A DNA stretch of 64,000 nt from NCBI RefSeq assembly GCF_954871325.1, contig NC_088779.1:7504846-7568845 (forward strand), in the 5' to 3' direction. This document shows, piece after piece, positions 1 to 30,770 of the stretch. The notes below the pieces were generated by a model. That model was not told where the DNA came from and ran no database searches. It worked only from the letters and a program-made list of their open reading frames with translations. How positions within the stretch are numbered: position 1 is the stretch's first letter; every line of letters begins with the position of its first letter. A program made the position numbers and the translations under genes. The stretch comes from Gordionus sp. m RMFG-2023 (lineage: Eukaryota > Nematomorpha > Gordioida > Chordodea > Parachordodidae).

Positions 1-3000
1 CACGTACGAGCCCAGATGGCGAAACGCGCCAAAACTCACGAAGATGCTAATGCCGAGCGCAAACTTACCCCAGACGAAAGGAGGGCTAAAAAGGAACGGA
101 AGATTAAGGAGGACACTAGTGACGAAGTTCACGTGGCCGTTTTTCGGTTAGTTTTTTTAAAATATTATATCAAATTTTTGTCTATTTTTTGAGAAATTTT
201 ATGGAATTCTTTTATTCGTGAATAAGAGCGTAGTTGGGTTTGCTAAATCAGCCAAGAACCACTAATAATATCCAATGTGTTCATTATGCGTTAGGAGAAA
301 ATATACCAAGGAAGACCATTGTTTTACAGCAATTTAGAGACATATTAAGAAGAATCACTTCAAACAATTCGATGAGTATAGAAAACGAAAATCATAGAAA
401 CTTCGATTAAAACCTCGATTACTACCAAATCTGTTATTAAAAAAAGATATTATTAATAAAATTGAAATTGTACAAAAAAATCTATTCATATTTCGATGTC
501 ATTTGGTTGAGATGGTGATAATGGCCGCCCTTTTTCAATAATTGAAGACTCAGGGTTTAAAAAATTTATTGACCCTATAAAGGCCTGGGTGTGTCCACTA
601 ATTTTTATAAAATTAGGGACTTGATTGCAGATGAGTCTAAAAAAATAGTGAGAAAAATTAAAATTTTATTTAGGCGAATTATCATAATATCTTCTAAAAT
701 ATCGTCATTAAGATTGATCCAGCATATCGTAAACCGATGAATATTGTATAATCAATTATTGTCATAGGTTTTTTCAGTGATTTCAAGATTCTAACGATCG
801 TTGGAGTTTTTAAAAATTTTATCACTTCCCTTGCTAGGTCAATAATCGATTTCGTATAACTTTGTCTTTAAAAATTCATTAATGACTAACTGTGATTGTA
901 TGCTGCACATCTAATGCTATAAACTTTTGGAGTTAAATATATCTGCTATTTCTTCATTTATTATATCATCTTCATCCCAATTCTCCCCTTGCTCTGATTC
1001 ATTTAATAATCTTCAAATTTATTCAGGGTCTCAAATCATTTTTTTAGTATTATCTCCTGTATCTATTTCTTTCATCGCCAAATTTCTTAATACGATAATA
1101 TTACCTATAACATACTAAATATTTATTCCCAGATTTCTATCTATTTGTTTTAGCAGAATCAATTTTTTAAACAAACTAATTTATTTTTTGTTTCTCTTTT
1201 AATTTTTCTTACTATTTTTAAAATCATCTGCAATCAAGTCTCTGTATAACGATTAGTGGACACACCAGGACTTAAGTAATAGGGTCAATAAATTTTTCAA
1301 ACCCTGAGTCTTCAATTATTGAAAAAGGGCGGCCATTAACGGTCCCCATCTCGACCCAATAACATCGAAATATGAATGGATTTTTTACAATTTCAATTTT
1401 ATTAATATTATTTTTTTTTATATCAAATTTGGTAGTAATCGAAGTTTTTGTCTAAGTTATTATGATTTTCGTTTTTTTCACCTAAATACTTATCGAATTG
1501 TTTCGAGTGATTTCTTTTAATATGTCTATATGCTATTATGACTATCTACTAATACTCACATATTCTACAAGCAGAATCTCCCTTATCATTAAATTTGAAT
1601 TATTCGACTAATAAATCCTTGATTTTCATTAACAAATTTAATTTTTTAACAAATTATTTAAATTCAAAATCTAAGCCTAATTTGTAATTACAAAATAGGT
1701 CGCAGATTTTGCCTTTATTTAATTATAATTTAGATCAGAAAGCTGCAGAGGTACCATTTGCACAGCTCGGCCCGGATTTTTTTTTCAAAAATTTTTTTCG
1801 GCCGGGCCTCTCCCGGGTTTTATATATTCAGGCCCGCCCGGATTTTTTTAAATATATATTATATTTATTTTTGATTTTTATAGCTATAGTTATGGTGATT
1901 TAAAATATTTGGTTTTAAAATATACCGCCCAGCCGCCCGGATATTTTTTAAAAAATTTTTTTAGACCCGGCCCGGATATATTTAAAAAAATTAAAAACGG
2001 GCCTGATTTAAGGCCGGGCCTGCAGATCTCTGATTTAGATATCATGTATTCTAGGAATAATTATTTGATTATTAAATTTACTCTATAAATAGCCACCATT
2101 TATATATTTTTTATTGCACTTATTTAATTTTATCCATGTTATATTTAATATATTATAATTTAATATTCGATTTTTTTAACAAAATTTAAATAAAACTATC
2201 TAAACTAAATTTGCAATTACAAATATCTAACAGATGTTGCCTTATTTTAATTATAATTTAGATTTGACATATTCTACGAAATATATATTGAGTATTAAAT
2301 TTACCTTGAAAATAAATAGCCACCATTTTTATATATATTTTTAATTGCACTTATTTAATCTAAATTATATTTGATTTGCAACTTATATTCTTTAAAATAT
2401 TACTACCTGATTTTGTACTTTTTTTTTTGTCTTACTATCAATTTATACTATCAATTTAATAATCCACAATCAACAATATCCTAAAATAGATATTATTATA
2501 TATTATCACCATTTATAAAAAAAACTTTTAAAATCTGCTTTGCTGGGTATAATTTAAAAATTTTTACGAAAAATAGCCGACTCTTAAATATAACAAAAAT
2601 GATCAAAAAATGTTATTTTTAAATTAATATTTTTTTGAATAAAAAAATTTGTTTTAAATGGGAATTCTTTTTTAATAAGAAATCATTTATAAATGAAAAT
2701 CCTTAATTATATGTTTTTTTTATATATTTTATTATTTTAAACGTAAAATTTAAAATAAATTTTTTAAAAATTAAAAAAAAAGATTGGACCCTGAACCCTA
2801 AATTTTAAAAAAGGGTTTTGGTTGAGCGAAATAACGAAGGTTTGGGTTCTCAGCCCTGGTTTGTGGATTTTGAGAAGACTTTTAACAGGGTGCCACACGA
2901 GGTTACTAGATAGTACCGACAGATTATGGAGATAGTGAAAGCTTTGAAGTGAAGTTAGGACTTCTTCAGGGATCCACGCTGTGTTCTATATTATTTATCT

Positions 3001-6000
3001 AAGTATTGGATATCGTGGTTAGAGAGTGAAGAACATCCATGGTATATGCAGATTACCTTGTATTGATGGTTAACAGTGAGGAAGAATTGAGTGATGGCAA
3101 TCGATTCGATCTCGAGACAACATGTTCATGGTTGGTTCTCTATATCACACCTTTCTATTCTGAGTTTTGGCGAGTTTGATGAATTACAGTGCTGTCAGTT
3201 GCAGAGTTGGCGATACACCTTCCGGCCCAAGAATGCCAAGAGGGGTGTGGACCCGCCCTAAAAAGGGCTTTTGGTTATTTAGTTCAGAAGTGGACTGTTG
3301 GGTTAGGGTTGAGTTTAATAGAGAATCAATATTCTTTGGATTTGTAAAGAAAGGAAATTGTCATCAACTTCTCCATTATATCAAAACTTCAATATAGTTA
3401 ATCTGAAAGTACTAGGATTTGTATCGTTTTTTTTATCGTTGTTGTTTTGGTTGTTTCTTTGGGGCAGTCATATCACTAGATGCAGCGCTTGTTGTAAATT
3501 TCCTCCCCTCAATTATAAAGTCTAGGATTACGGATTTAATGAAAGAATCCAGTCTCGTCGGATATATTTTTTAAATATAAAGAGAAAGGATAATCTCTAA
3601 ACTAAGCTATATAATATACTAATTCGAAATAATTGGTATTGGTGGTTCCCCCGATCACCTTATAAGGGTACTAGATATTCGTTTTATTCTAATCAAGATA
3701 TTTGAAGAATTATTCAGATTACTTGAAATATTAATGATATTTAAGTTAAATTAAACATTTGTCATTTCAATTGTTAATCTAACAGCAGGTGATATGATTA
3801 ACAACAGTGGCGTTACTATCCTTTACAATCTCAGTGGGCTCAATTTTTTTACTAATATCCTTGAAAATGACCTGTTTTTAAGATATTTTTAAAAAAAACA
3901 AGGGAACTTGAGCCCCACTGCCCTCACCCACAACAACACTACTGATTGACAAGGTGCATCAACTGCTTCAGTTGGAATCAAGCTAGGCCTATTTTCGATT
4001 ACTTCAACAAATCGAATAATTTACTATTCTTTTCGATTTATCCTAATTACAAATAATAAATTAGTCAATGATTCATAAGCCTAGTTGGAAACCAATTTAC
4101 TACCAAAAAATTATAAAGTAGAAACAATAGAAGAAACTGCTTTAAAAATTGGTTCTGAAATTATAAATTAAATTAACCTGTATTTTAATTTCGTTAATAA
4201 ATTGATCGCATATTCTTTCATCCGAATTGGGGGCGCAACTAGTCCACTTTGGACTGGAACAAATATAAGAACACGAACTTCTTAAGAATTTTTAAGGAAC
4301 CGCCTTTTTAAAAATATTTAGAATTGGAATCATTTTTTTAGTGTGAGGATCCAAACTCTGGATAAAATCAGTTATCCACGTATTTGAATTAATTAATTTA
4401 TCCTATATTTTTTAATATACAACAAAGCGTCAAAAGTTTACATAACCCTGCCAAGAAATTTAAAGTGGAAGCGAATGCAAACCAGATGTTTATGACGGGA
4501 TTTGTCGCGCTTTATAAAGACGTTAACGTTATAGTCGTTGAAGGAGGTTAAATTAATTTTAATTTCATCAAAATGTCATTTGTAAAAGAATGCTTAGAAT
4601 CTCCTTATAAGGTTAAAGCGGGAATTTCTTAAATAGTATTAAATGGTTTATGTTTTTTCACATGATTTTTTAAATTATTTATATTATATCCCGAATAATT
4701 TGTTTTGCGACACCTATCATATTTATATATCATTTATTCTGTAATCGAGGGAATTATTATAAAATAAGATTCCAAATATTTTATTTTTCCAATTTGAATA
4801 TGACAGTTTTGTTTTATAAGTTTATTTGAGAAGTTAACTAGAGTTAATTTAATATCAAATTCTCCTGGATCAGTTTATTTTACTATGTCTAAAAGTAGGC
4901 CTATACTAGAACGAATCGAATTATATCTCCTACACCTCATTTATAGTAAACCCTATTTATTCAAGCGGTGCGGTATTTAACGCTATCTACATCACATCTA
5001 ATTCTCTACAGCGATAATAATTCGCAACATGTTTTTCAAATTTTAAGCGTTTTCATCGTTTCGTTTCATATATATTGGACTGATTTATAAATACGGTACC
5101 GCTTGTACAAATAGTGTTTACTATAAATGAGGACTTATTCGACAAATTATTCAAATAACTAGTTTTTTTCAAATCGAATTATTTTGATCTATTTTTCGGA
5201 ATATTATTAATGTACAAATTTAAGCAGTTTATCTTAAACAGTAAATTAATTTGCAATATGAATTATGATATCTAAAATTTAGACACAACCCCATTAGCAT
5301 TATTACTAACAACACTATTTAGGTAAAACTTAAACATTTGAAATTAATTTATTTTAAATTTTCATCTACTTTTAAACAACTCATAAATTAAAAATGTAAT
5401 AGGTCCTAAACAGATACGCAAGTTCAAGCATTTGGTCCTCGATCGTATCAAATGGGGAGATGACAAATTACCTTCTTACGTTTCTAATAACCCTTCCACT
5501 TTTTTTGTATCAGGAGGTCAGGATTCTTCAAAAGGTAATTATATCATTTTTTTATTGCCCAGTCTTTAAGCTGCATTTATATTAAGTTGATTCGTTGAAG
5601 CGCCATGAAGTTTTTCGTTAATGTGTATAATCAAGCTAATAGGTTTAATTCATAAATACTCAATGAAATATTGGAATTGCGACAGTGTTTACCTATATTT
5701 CAAAAGGTATTGATAATGAATCAGCTGTGATTTCACTAACTATTAATTTTGCATCGCTTGAGGATCGTGCTACTATAAATGCAGCATTGTTATTTGAATT
5801 TATCGCTCTTTTAAAAAAATAAGTAATTTATGGTAGTAACCATAGCCTCTGACAAAGATCTAATTATTCGATTATGAATTTACTAATAACGTATCAAGCT
5901 AAGGTCGACACGGGCCAGTTTAAATCAGCCCTTGGAAATTTTTAAATCAGGTTTTGCCTAGCCCATAATTCCTACCTGCTCCATAAAATAAACTTTGTAA

Positions 6001-6744
6001 GTTGTCTCGTCCATAATATTTTTTTATGTAAGGAAAACTACATAAATTTGCCTAATTATCAACTATAAAAATATTTTCAAAACTTTGGCCTGGTCTATAC
6101 AAATATTTTGCACATGCTTTCTGCCCAAAATTGTCTGATCAGCCCTGGCCTAATTATCATTTCATAAATATTAATATTAGAATTTAAAATAATGTAATTA
6201 ATATGTTTTTCCTGTATTGGTTAGTGGCTTTTAGGGCTCGAGAAAATAAAGAATTCGGGTAAGCCATAATTGCAACCTTTTTTTAAAAACAAAAGATATA
6301 ACCAAAATAATGTTTTTTTTAATTTTCATATCAAACCTTGCACAGATTTTAATATTTCTAACATTAGTAAAACAAAATTTGATAAAACTCAAAACAAGCC
6401 ATATTTTGAAAACCCAAAACAAAAGTTTCAAATTTTTTTGGTTATCGAGCCCTAAAATAACTTTTATCCTATCCTCTACAAGCCCACAATAATTCATTAT
6501 TATCTCATCTTTAGCCCAGTCAACCACAGATACTACCCAAAATTTAGAAAATAATTTGAATCGCTGCGATCTAATTTGGGAGGGGATCGTTAAAAGACGC
6601 AGTTTTGGTCCTCTCACGTTCAAAATTTTCCCCTCGGAACCATTTGCCAGGGAAGCTTTCACAAAACACGGGGTAGAACAATATTGGAACCTGGCTTTCA
6701 GCAGAGCTTTACTCGAAAATAATGATGATTTGGCTAACAATTGA
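1..6744 (+). CDS. PRPF3: U4/U6 snRNP protein Prp3, C-terminal part (4 exons)
   Basis: Prp3 is a core protein of the U4/U6 di-snRNP and U4/U6.U5 tri-snRNP in the nuclear spliceosome. Exons read here are 1-146, 4428-4546, 5403-5534 and 6515-6744, and all splice phases join to give 208 residues ending in TGA. The gene enters from the left edge, so the N-terminal half is outside. Exon 1 carries [19 protein letters not shown], a hallmark of the Prp3 family. Exon 2 has [12 protein letters not shown] and [11 protein letters not shown]. Exon 3 has [18 protein letters not shown]. The last exon has [15 protein letters not shown] and [14 protein letters not shown], the C-terminal (DUF1115) fold that binds the U4/U6 snRNA junction. 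The residues joining exons 3 and 4 are a poorly conserved linker, as in other animals. Intron 1 is 4.3 kb and full of transposon debris. The identification is firm. Confidence 0.93.
329..1540. mobile_element. hAT transposase fragment as long inverted repeat (5' halves)
   Basis: Two arms, about 329-675 and 1190-1540, are imperfect reverse complements separated by about 0.5 kb of unrelated sequence. Each arm, read inward, encodes a decayed hAT transposase piece: the motif [13 protein letters not shown] appears on the + strand of the left arm and on the - strand of the right arm. Outside the right arm a C..C finger-like stretch (DSACRICEY) resembles the BED finger that precedes this motif in hAT proteins. 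Both arms carry stops. The element lies in PRPF3 intron 1. Confidence 0.7.
1736..2032. mobile_element. Non-autonomous hAT element with 8-bp target duplication
   Basis: The 297-bp element begins CAGAAAGCTGCAGAGGTACC and ends CTGCAGATCTCTG, and is flanked on both sides by the identical 8-bp direct repeat ATTTAGAT (1728-1735 and 2033-2040). The ends and the 8-bp duplication are typical of hAT transposons. Inside are GGCCCGG-rich stretches around an A/T core with no coding capacity. Related copies lie at 18957, 26093, 42137, 53313 and 57240. The copy at 18957 keeps a hAT dimerisation-domain remnant. Confidence 0.85.
2860..3400 (+). mobile_element. LINE reverse-transcriptase fragment
   Basis: A decayed non-LTR reverse transcriptase is readable on the + strand across several frames: [15 protein letters not shown], then LGLLQGSTL followed by LFI.VLDIV, then VYADYLVLM, which is the degraded YADD active-site box. 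The order and spacing match the palm domain of LINE RTs (RTE/CR1-like). In-frame stops and shifts are frequent. The short open stretch at 3167-3397 lies in its downstream part. It is a dead fragment inside PRPF3 intron 1. Confidence 0.75.
3401..4427. other. Rest of PRPF3 intron 1
   Basis: No coding exon was recognised. The only structured feature is about 3827-3945, where CTCAGTGGGCTCAATTTTTT is echoed in reverse by TTGAGCCCCACTG. This is a small inverted repeat resembling the GTGGCG/GGGCTC repeat family seen near 54425, 58440 and 63758. Confidence 0.4.
4935..5132. mobile_element. MITE with CCTCATTTATAGTAAAC inverted ends
   Basis: The 198-bp segment has terminal inverted repeats of about 40 bp: CCTCATTTATAGTAAAC at the left and GTTTACTATAAATGAGG at the right, followed inward by CAAGCGGT on one side and ACCGCTTG on the other. 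A second diverged copy sits at 53809-54026 and shares the internal blocks TTTAACGCTATCTA and GTTTTTCAAATTTTA. There is no ORF. It lies in PRPF3 intron 2. Confidence 0.8.
5535..6514. other. PRPF3 intron 3
   Basis: This is an AT-rich intron with no exon, RNA gene or clear repeat boundary recognised. A stretch at about 5900-6150 is locally richer in GCCC and GGCC words and may be old repeat debris, but I could not define its ends. Confidence 0.4.
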
Positions 6745-8114
6745 GATTTGCTTAGATGATTTTGAAATACTAAACTTGATTTTGAAAAGTTCCTTTTTTT
6801 TATTCGGGTTTAATATTGTTTATATAAATCTTAAAGCATAGATAAATTGTACAACGTATTCTGTATTATTTATTCACGTTATTAAACAAATTATAAAATT
6901 CTCCAGTACATGTATATATTGTGTAATTAATTGAATCAATAAAATTGTTATTTATAATCAAGGGTGGACATAGGTAGAACTTTACCTAAACCGAATTTAT
7001 TCGATTCCTATTTTATGAATGCGAATTAAAAAATTATCGATTACAAAATTAGAATTAAAATGAATAAGAAAAATGTATCAGCTGTCATATCATTTAAAAT
7101 TATTCAAAATAGTTTTTTTTTAATTTTTTCTACAACTTTCACTGATTATAAGCTACTCTCATAAATGGTAATATGAAAAAAAAACTTATTTTTTTTCCAT
7201 ATTTATTGGAACATAGAGCCTCTATCCGATGAAGAACTCACAAATAATCAATGCGAAGGTTGGAATCATCGTTTTTCTAATCTGGTTGGGGATAAACACC
7301 CATCAATCTGGGTATTGATTTTAAAAAAATGGAATGCGAGGTGGCTACCGATGAAACCAAACTTGAACAATGGCGTGTAGATAGTTAACACCAAAAACAA
7401 AATCAGTTATAATACCCAGATTCGGTTAAAGAAACTTTGCGAGGAATATCGTGATGGGGTGCAAAGCCAGTTTATATGAGCGATTTTCTTTAATATTCTA
7501 TGTCAATCCATATAATTATTAAATTTGTATATACATAATCATGATTTACCAATAAAAGAATATATCTTATTAAAAAAATTTGTCAAATTTAGTCTACTTA
7601 ATATCGTAATTACGTAGGTTATTTTTTCCCAGTACCAATTTGAACTTCAGTATTTAATCTTGTTTAAGCATTTTTTATGGAGGGCTTATGAATAATCTTT
7701 TAATAATGAAATATGGTCTAAAGAAATTTAGCTTATTAATATATTTTTTTTATAATATTTTTTTCAAAAATACTAATTTGTCTACATTATAAATATGAGT
7801 ATACCCATTATAATCCAAATAAAAATTACGAAAAAAAAATCCGGGGTTATTTTTCTGGGGTTTTTTCCGAGATTTCCTATAAATAAACAGTGGTGATCTG
7901 TGGAACAAGGAACCAGTTTAGTTTTTTTTTAAAAAAAATTAAATTATATCAATTAGCTAAAAGTAAAAATATTGTGCATTTACTTTTTTAAAAAAATGCT
8001 TCCTTTTCTTATCTGTTTAAGGAATTTGTAGCTCGGTTTTGAATTTATTGCATTATTTAAGCAGCCAATTTTTTTTATAATAAATTATTTTATTTTCAAA
8101 GTAATGGGATATAG
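6745..8114. other. Intergenic spacer between convergent PRPF3 and CDK9
   Basis: The 3' flank of PRPF3 has an AATAAA-type signal in CAATAAAATTG at about 6937. No gene was recognised in the remainder, which is AT-rich sequence with homopolymer runs. Confidence 0.4.
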
Positions 8115-8842
8115 CTAGACCTGTTCGCCGCCGGCTCTTACCGGCAATTTTATTCACGCCGGAACAGCCACCGATTGAGATTATCGGCGTGAGCCGGCTC
8201 GCCGCCAATTTTTTTTATGGAGATGGCGTGTATAATTTTTATAATTATATTTATATATTAAATTATCATTTAAATTTGAATATTAACATTAATAAAATTA
8301 ACATATGAATTGTATTCTATTGCTATATATATAGAATAGTGTATATCATTTATATATATTCATACATAGTATTTCATTTCCACAAACAATACATATTAAT
8401 TACTTTTATGAACTTGCACTTTTCTGAAATAACAACTCTCTACTAATCACAAATCAAGTTATGTTTGGATGTAATTAGGAAATCTTATTTTGAAGAATGA
8501 AAATAAGAAAAGCATAATAATGCCTTATTATATTTATTGTGAATCTTGCTTAAAATTGGGGGAAAAAGATGAGGAAGATTCGGATAAACATAATCCATTT
8601 TATTGATATCCTCGTTAAAAAATTATCCATATCTGCTTTGAAAGAAAATCAAGATTTCACAAGTCATTACTCTACATTAAAATTCATTTAATATAATATT
8701 TTTTTTATAAATTAAATTCATAAAAAAATACCTTGATTTGTAAATTAAAAATTTTTTAAAATAAATATCGCGCGGCGGCACCGATAAAAAAAAATTAAAA
8801 AATAACGCCGCCGTCGATTGATACATCGGCGCACAGGTCTAG
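8115..8842. mobile_element. DNA-transposon-like element with CG-rich ends
   Basis: The element starts CTAGACCTGTTCGCCGCC and ends GGCGCACAGGTCTAG, giving TAGACCTGT/ACAGGTCTA inverted ends. The terminal 100 bp on each side are strikingly CG-rich (CGCCGCCGG, GCCGCCGTCG) around an AT-rich core, so the element stands out sharply from its surroundings. A solo end of the same family (CTAGATCTGTGCGCTGAC ... CGGCCGGCGG) lies at 31552-31592. No transposase is visible, so the superfamily is undetermined. Confidence 0.6.
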
Positions 8843-9025
8843 GTTTGTTGTTAAACGACTTAATTTTTAAAAAAGGCGAACCCAAGATTTTTAGCAAAAA
8901 AATATTATGAAAGCGTGGGAATTTGGTTTGGATATCTATTAGCGAAATCTCGAGGCTTAAATAAATATTATCTTGGCTAGAATCTTAATTTATAATCAAT
9001 TAAATCGAGCCGTTTAACAATACTA
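8843..9025. mobile_element. MITE with GTTGTTAAACG inverted ends
   Basis: The left end GTTTGTTGTTAAACGAC pairs with the right end GAGCCGTTTAACAATACTA. Several relatives occur, all ending in variants of TAGTGTTGTTAAACGGCTCGA and sharing the internal block ATCTATTAGCGAAATCTC: 14263-14471, about 18110-18276, about 18305-18500, 25269-25440 and about 61980-62150. This is the most abundant small repeat in the window. There is no coding capacity. Confidence 0.7.
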
Positions 9026-9467
9026 TATATGTATCAGCGCATTATCAGTTATAAAGTATTTTCTTATAATGTGAAGAGAGGTCGGTTTAGCTTAGATTGC
9101 TTAACATTTAATTTTTGTATTTTTTTTTTAATTTTAGATGCACCTTATTTACCAAATACAAATAAAAACCTTAAAAAAATGATACATTTAAAATATCGGT
9201 TGCTATTTTATTTTTCATTAAAATCCTCAATATATTAAAAAAATATTTATCGATAAAATTGACTGCATTCTTGACTACTTTATTAAAATATGGCTGTCAA
9301 AAAAATGGAAGTTCTGCATTCTCATTGGACCTTGAGAGTATTATAAAAAATATTTTGATATCACATTAAGGATAATATAAATACACATAAATAATCAAAA
9401 CACAGTCTTTATTTATATTTTCTTCCTTCTTAAAACTTTCGGGCATCTCGAGATAAAAATTTTGACC

Positions 9468-27132
<17,665 letters not shown>

Positions 27133-30100
27133 TTTTTATCCGAAATAAACTGGATTTTTACAGAAAGAATGCAACTTGTAAGTGAGCTGACAAGTTATAT
27201 TTGACAGTTATGAACTGGTTAACCTTTTGGGATTGTAGTCAGCGGAGAGGGGGAAAAGAGGGAAAAATCCACCCATAGTTTAAAAAAATATAAAAGGGCT
27301 CAGAAGCGTAACTAGTGAGAAAGGGAGACCACCCCCTCTCTAACAAGAAATTTTGAAAAAATATAAAAGGGCTTCATGAATTGATTTCAAATAAGTCATA
27401 TTCTATTTTATATATTAGAAAAATGTTAAAATTAATTCTTGTATATATGCTAATAATTTATCTCAAGAAAATTTAAAGTTGATTACATTACATTTAAACA
27501 ACCAGAAAACTTCTATTTAATTTATCTCTATTAATAGCTATAATTCGAGTGAAATGTTCACATTCCAAAAAGCAGAATTTGTGAAATAATTATTTCTAAG
27601 ACTTCTTGTGCTACTGGGAAAAAACAGTAAAAGCCTGCACAACAAGATTGAGCCTTTAAAATCAAGGTTCTACAGCATTTTTAACTCTAGACGAGTTTAT
27701 TTTGTATACCCTTGGAAAAATATCAGAATCACTGAAACAAGTATTTCATCTGAAGAAGATACATTATTAGATTTAATAATTACACATTTATTTAAAATTA
27801 AAAAAAAAAAGATTTAGCAGAAATTATGAGAATCGATAATATTATTATATTTTAACTTAGAAAACGAAAAGATAATATCTACCAGGAATTTTTCAAGAGC
27901 GAAATTATATAATTTTGAGACATAAGTCTCAACTTTCACCGAAACAAATGATTTATTAGCGTAGACTCAATTGAGGATTATTATGGAATAGGCGTTTGTA
28001 TTCTACTTTTGGATTTAATTTTGACTCAAATCAATGAATGACTTGTGATTTATCAAATATCTTTCCAATTTACAAATATTATAATTTAAAACTCCCTCTG
28101 ATCTGTGGTTATGGCAAATTTTGATATTGAAAAATTTAATGTTTAACTAAATTTTATTCATAGGATATTAATTTATTTGAGGGCCAATTAATTTTGGAAT
28201 TAAATAGTATGAATGAAAGAATCATTTTTGTGATAACCCTCCAATAAATATAGTGAAAGCATTGCATTCTTTAAGATATCTTTTATAAGTGTTCCAATTA
28301 ATTAAATTTATTTTATATTTTGAAAATTTTACCAATTAGTACAAACACAAATTAGAGGAACCTTTTCTTCATTGCAGAGAATAAAATACCTATATCAAAA
28401 TTACGATATCTTAAAATTGATAGAAGAGACTAATTTGTTCATTATCATCAGCTCAGTGAAGTTGGCCAAACAGTTAAAAACTTGTTCTTCTTAATCCATT
28501 AGTGTCCTAATCAATTTATTAATTATTAAAAATAAAATTATTATAAGTAAAAAAATAAAATTTGTCTTAATGCATAAAAATCAATTGAAAGGACTTATCA
28601 TGAAAAATTTTTATCTAATGTATTTTAATCAGCTTATTTTTTTAATCCGTTTAGTAAATTATCTAAAAAAAGAAGTTATTATTAAAATTAGAAAACCAAA
28701 TTTACAAGATAAACAATTCTGACAATATAAAATAAAACTGTATTTTCTTTATAAAAAAAAAGATAGTACATATAAATTACTAGCAATACCTTTATATTAC
28801 TTTTTTAATTTTCATTTAGATTAAAACTTTTGCCGCTATAAAATTTAAGGTTACTTTGCATAGGAGAAATATTTTTAAAAGATATGTTCAAACCTTAAAA
28901 AACTCTAATCAAATTTTAATTAATACTAAAAAAAATAGTAAATAGTTTGTAATTTTAATTTTGCATAAAATCTTATATTTTATTTCCCTTTAAGGTTTTT
29001 ATAATAATTATTTTAAAAATACGAGAATCACTCGCGAATATAAAAATTAGGACTTTGAACCCTCCTTCTCAAAAATTCAGGTTCGGGTTCTCATTCATCT
29101 CTGAACCATGTTTTGGTTCAGGGTTCGTGGTCCAGTCTATATTTAGCATTCTCTATAAAAATAATTTATAATAATAATAATAAATAAAATAATACAATAC
29201 AACTTAAAAAATGATATTCTATTTTGTTTTTTAATATTTTATAAACTTATTATCATTCCCATAATCGAGGGCTAAATTTAAAATATCTATTTTTTTATCA
29301 TTAATTTTGACACTGCATTGCATTGAAACTTACATTTAATAAAGCTTTTTACCTTGTTAATTTGTCTTTTCTTTGGTTTTACTTTTAATTTAGAAATTCA
29401 ACATTAAATATTCCTAATATATATATATAAATATATTATCAATGGTTGCTTAAGTTTACATGTTTTTCTATATTTATTTAAAAAAAGATGAAAAGGGTTC
29501 GAGTTTGAATTTAGTAAAATATCGAGGTTTTAAAAGGTTCGGATTTTGATTCACAACCCTGGCAAAAAGCATTCATGTACGGCAAAATTTAATTTTTTAA
29601 TACCAAGCCCACTTATGAAATATCATAATTATTTATCTCCATCACATTCATCTTATTTAATCGTGATTATTGAGGCTGGGGGGGGGGGTGGGGGGGGGTA
29701 AAAATTATAATCATTTTTTTTCATATCCCGCTATAAAATTATTTAAAATACCGGATTTAGTAAAATATCTTTTATTTTGCACTAAGATATAGCGAACTAC
29801 TTTCGATAGAAGATGAAAAATAGGTGTTTAAGCAGGTCCCGCGTAGGATAAATTGATTTGGAAAAGATGGATGAGACGTCCTCCCATTTAGGGATAAGAG
29901 TAAAATAACCTGCTAGTTCTTAACTGAAATTTTTTGATTGACTTTTCCAAAAATTATATCTAGTTATTTAAGATATCTTAAAAAAATGCTTATAGCTTTC
30001 CTTTTTTAAAAAAATTTTGGGACGATATTATTTGAGATGCAAAAAAAAAATAAAGCAAAAAAATTTAAAGAACTATTTAAACTACTTAAAAGAAAAAAAA

Positions 30101-30770
30101 TCTTATATTTAGAAAAGGAGCATTATAAACTATAAACATTTAACAATCATTTCCTTTTTTGTTATCAATTATGAATGCTTTAAGTTTTTTAATATTTCTG
30201 CAAACATTTGTATACATATCATCTTATTATTATTATAATTATACTAAAGCAACGGCAAGTAAGAAACTTTTTTAAATATTTTTTATTTATTTTATTTTAG
30301 AAGTATAATTCTAAATTTTAGAAGTATAATTCTAAAAAATATATATATATATATTATTTAACAGTTCTGTAAACGTTAATTTTAAAATAAAAATTAAATC
30401 ATTACCTTTTTCAGCTTAATCGACGATCAGAGTTCGAAACAAATAGAATATGGATTCCCTTGGAATCGGGACATATTAGGAATTGAACCAGAACTAAGAA
30501 CTCTCATTTATTTAAATTTTCAGGAACACCAGGTCGTTTTAATTCAGGTTTCAAACTGATAATTATAAAAAAAAAATTAAAATGGTAAAAAAACAAATAT
30601 ATACTAATATAACTCCTTTTAAGAGGTGTTAAATAATCTAAATTCTTGGGTGTTCGATTTGAAAAACTAACTTAAATAATTGATTAATAAAATTTAGAAA
30701 AATATATAATAATATTGTTTTTCTTTTGTTAAAAAAAACTACTTATATTCTACTCAAAAAAAATGCCTTA

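Noticed and set aside
927-1118. Open frame of 63 codons on the + strand
   Set aside because: It lies in the spacer of the hAT inverted duplication; composition is low-complexity and no family is recognised.
6231-6740. Open frame of 169 codons on the - strand
   Set aside because: It is antisense to the last PRPF3 exon, whose + strand reading is clearly conserved.
27608-27817. Open frame of 69 codons on the + strand upstream of CDK9
   Set aside because: No conserved motif, no splice context and biased AT codons; likely chance.
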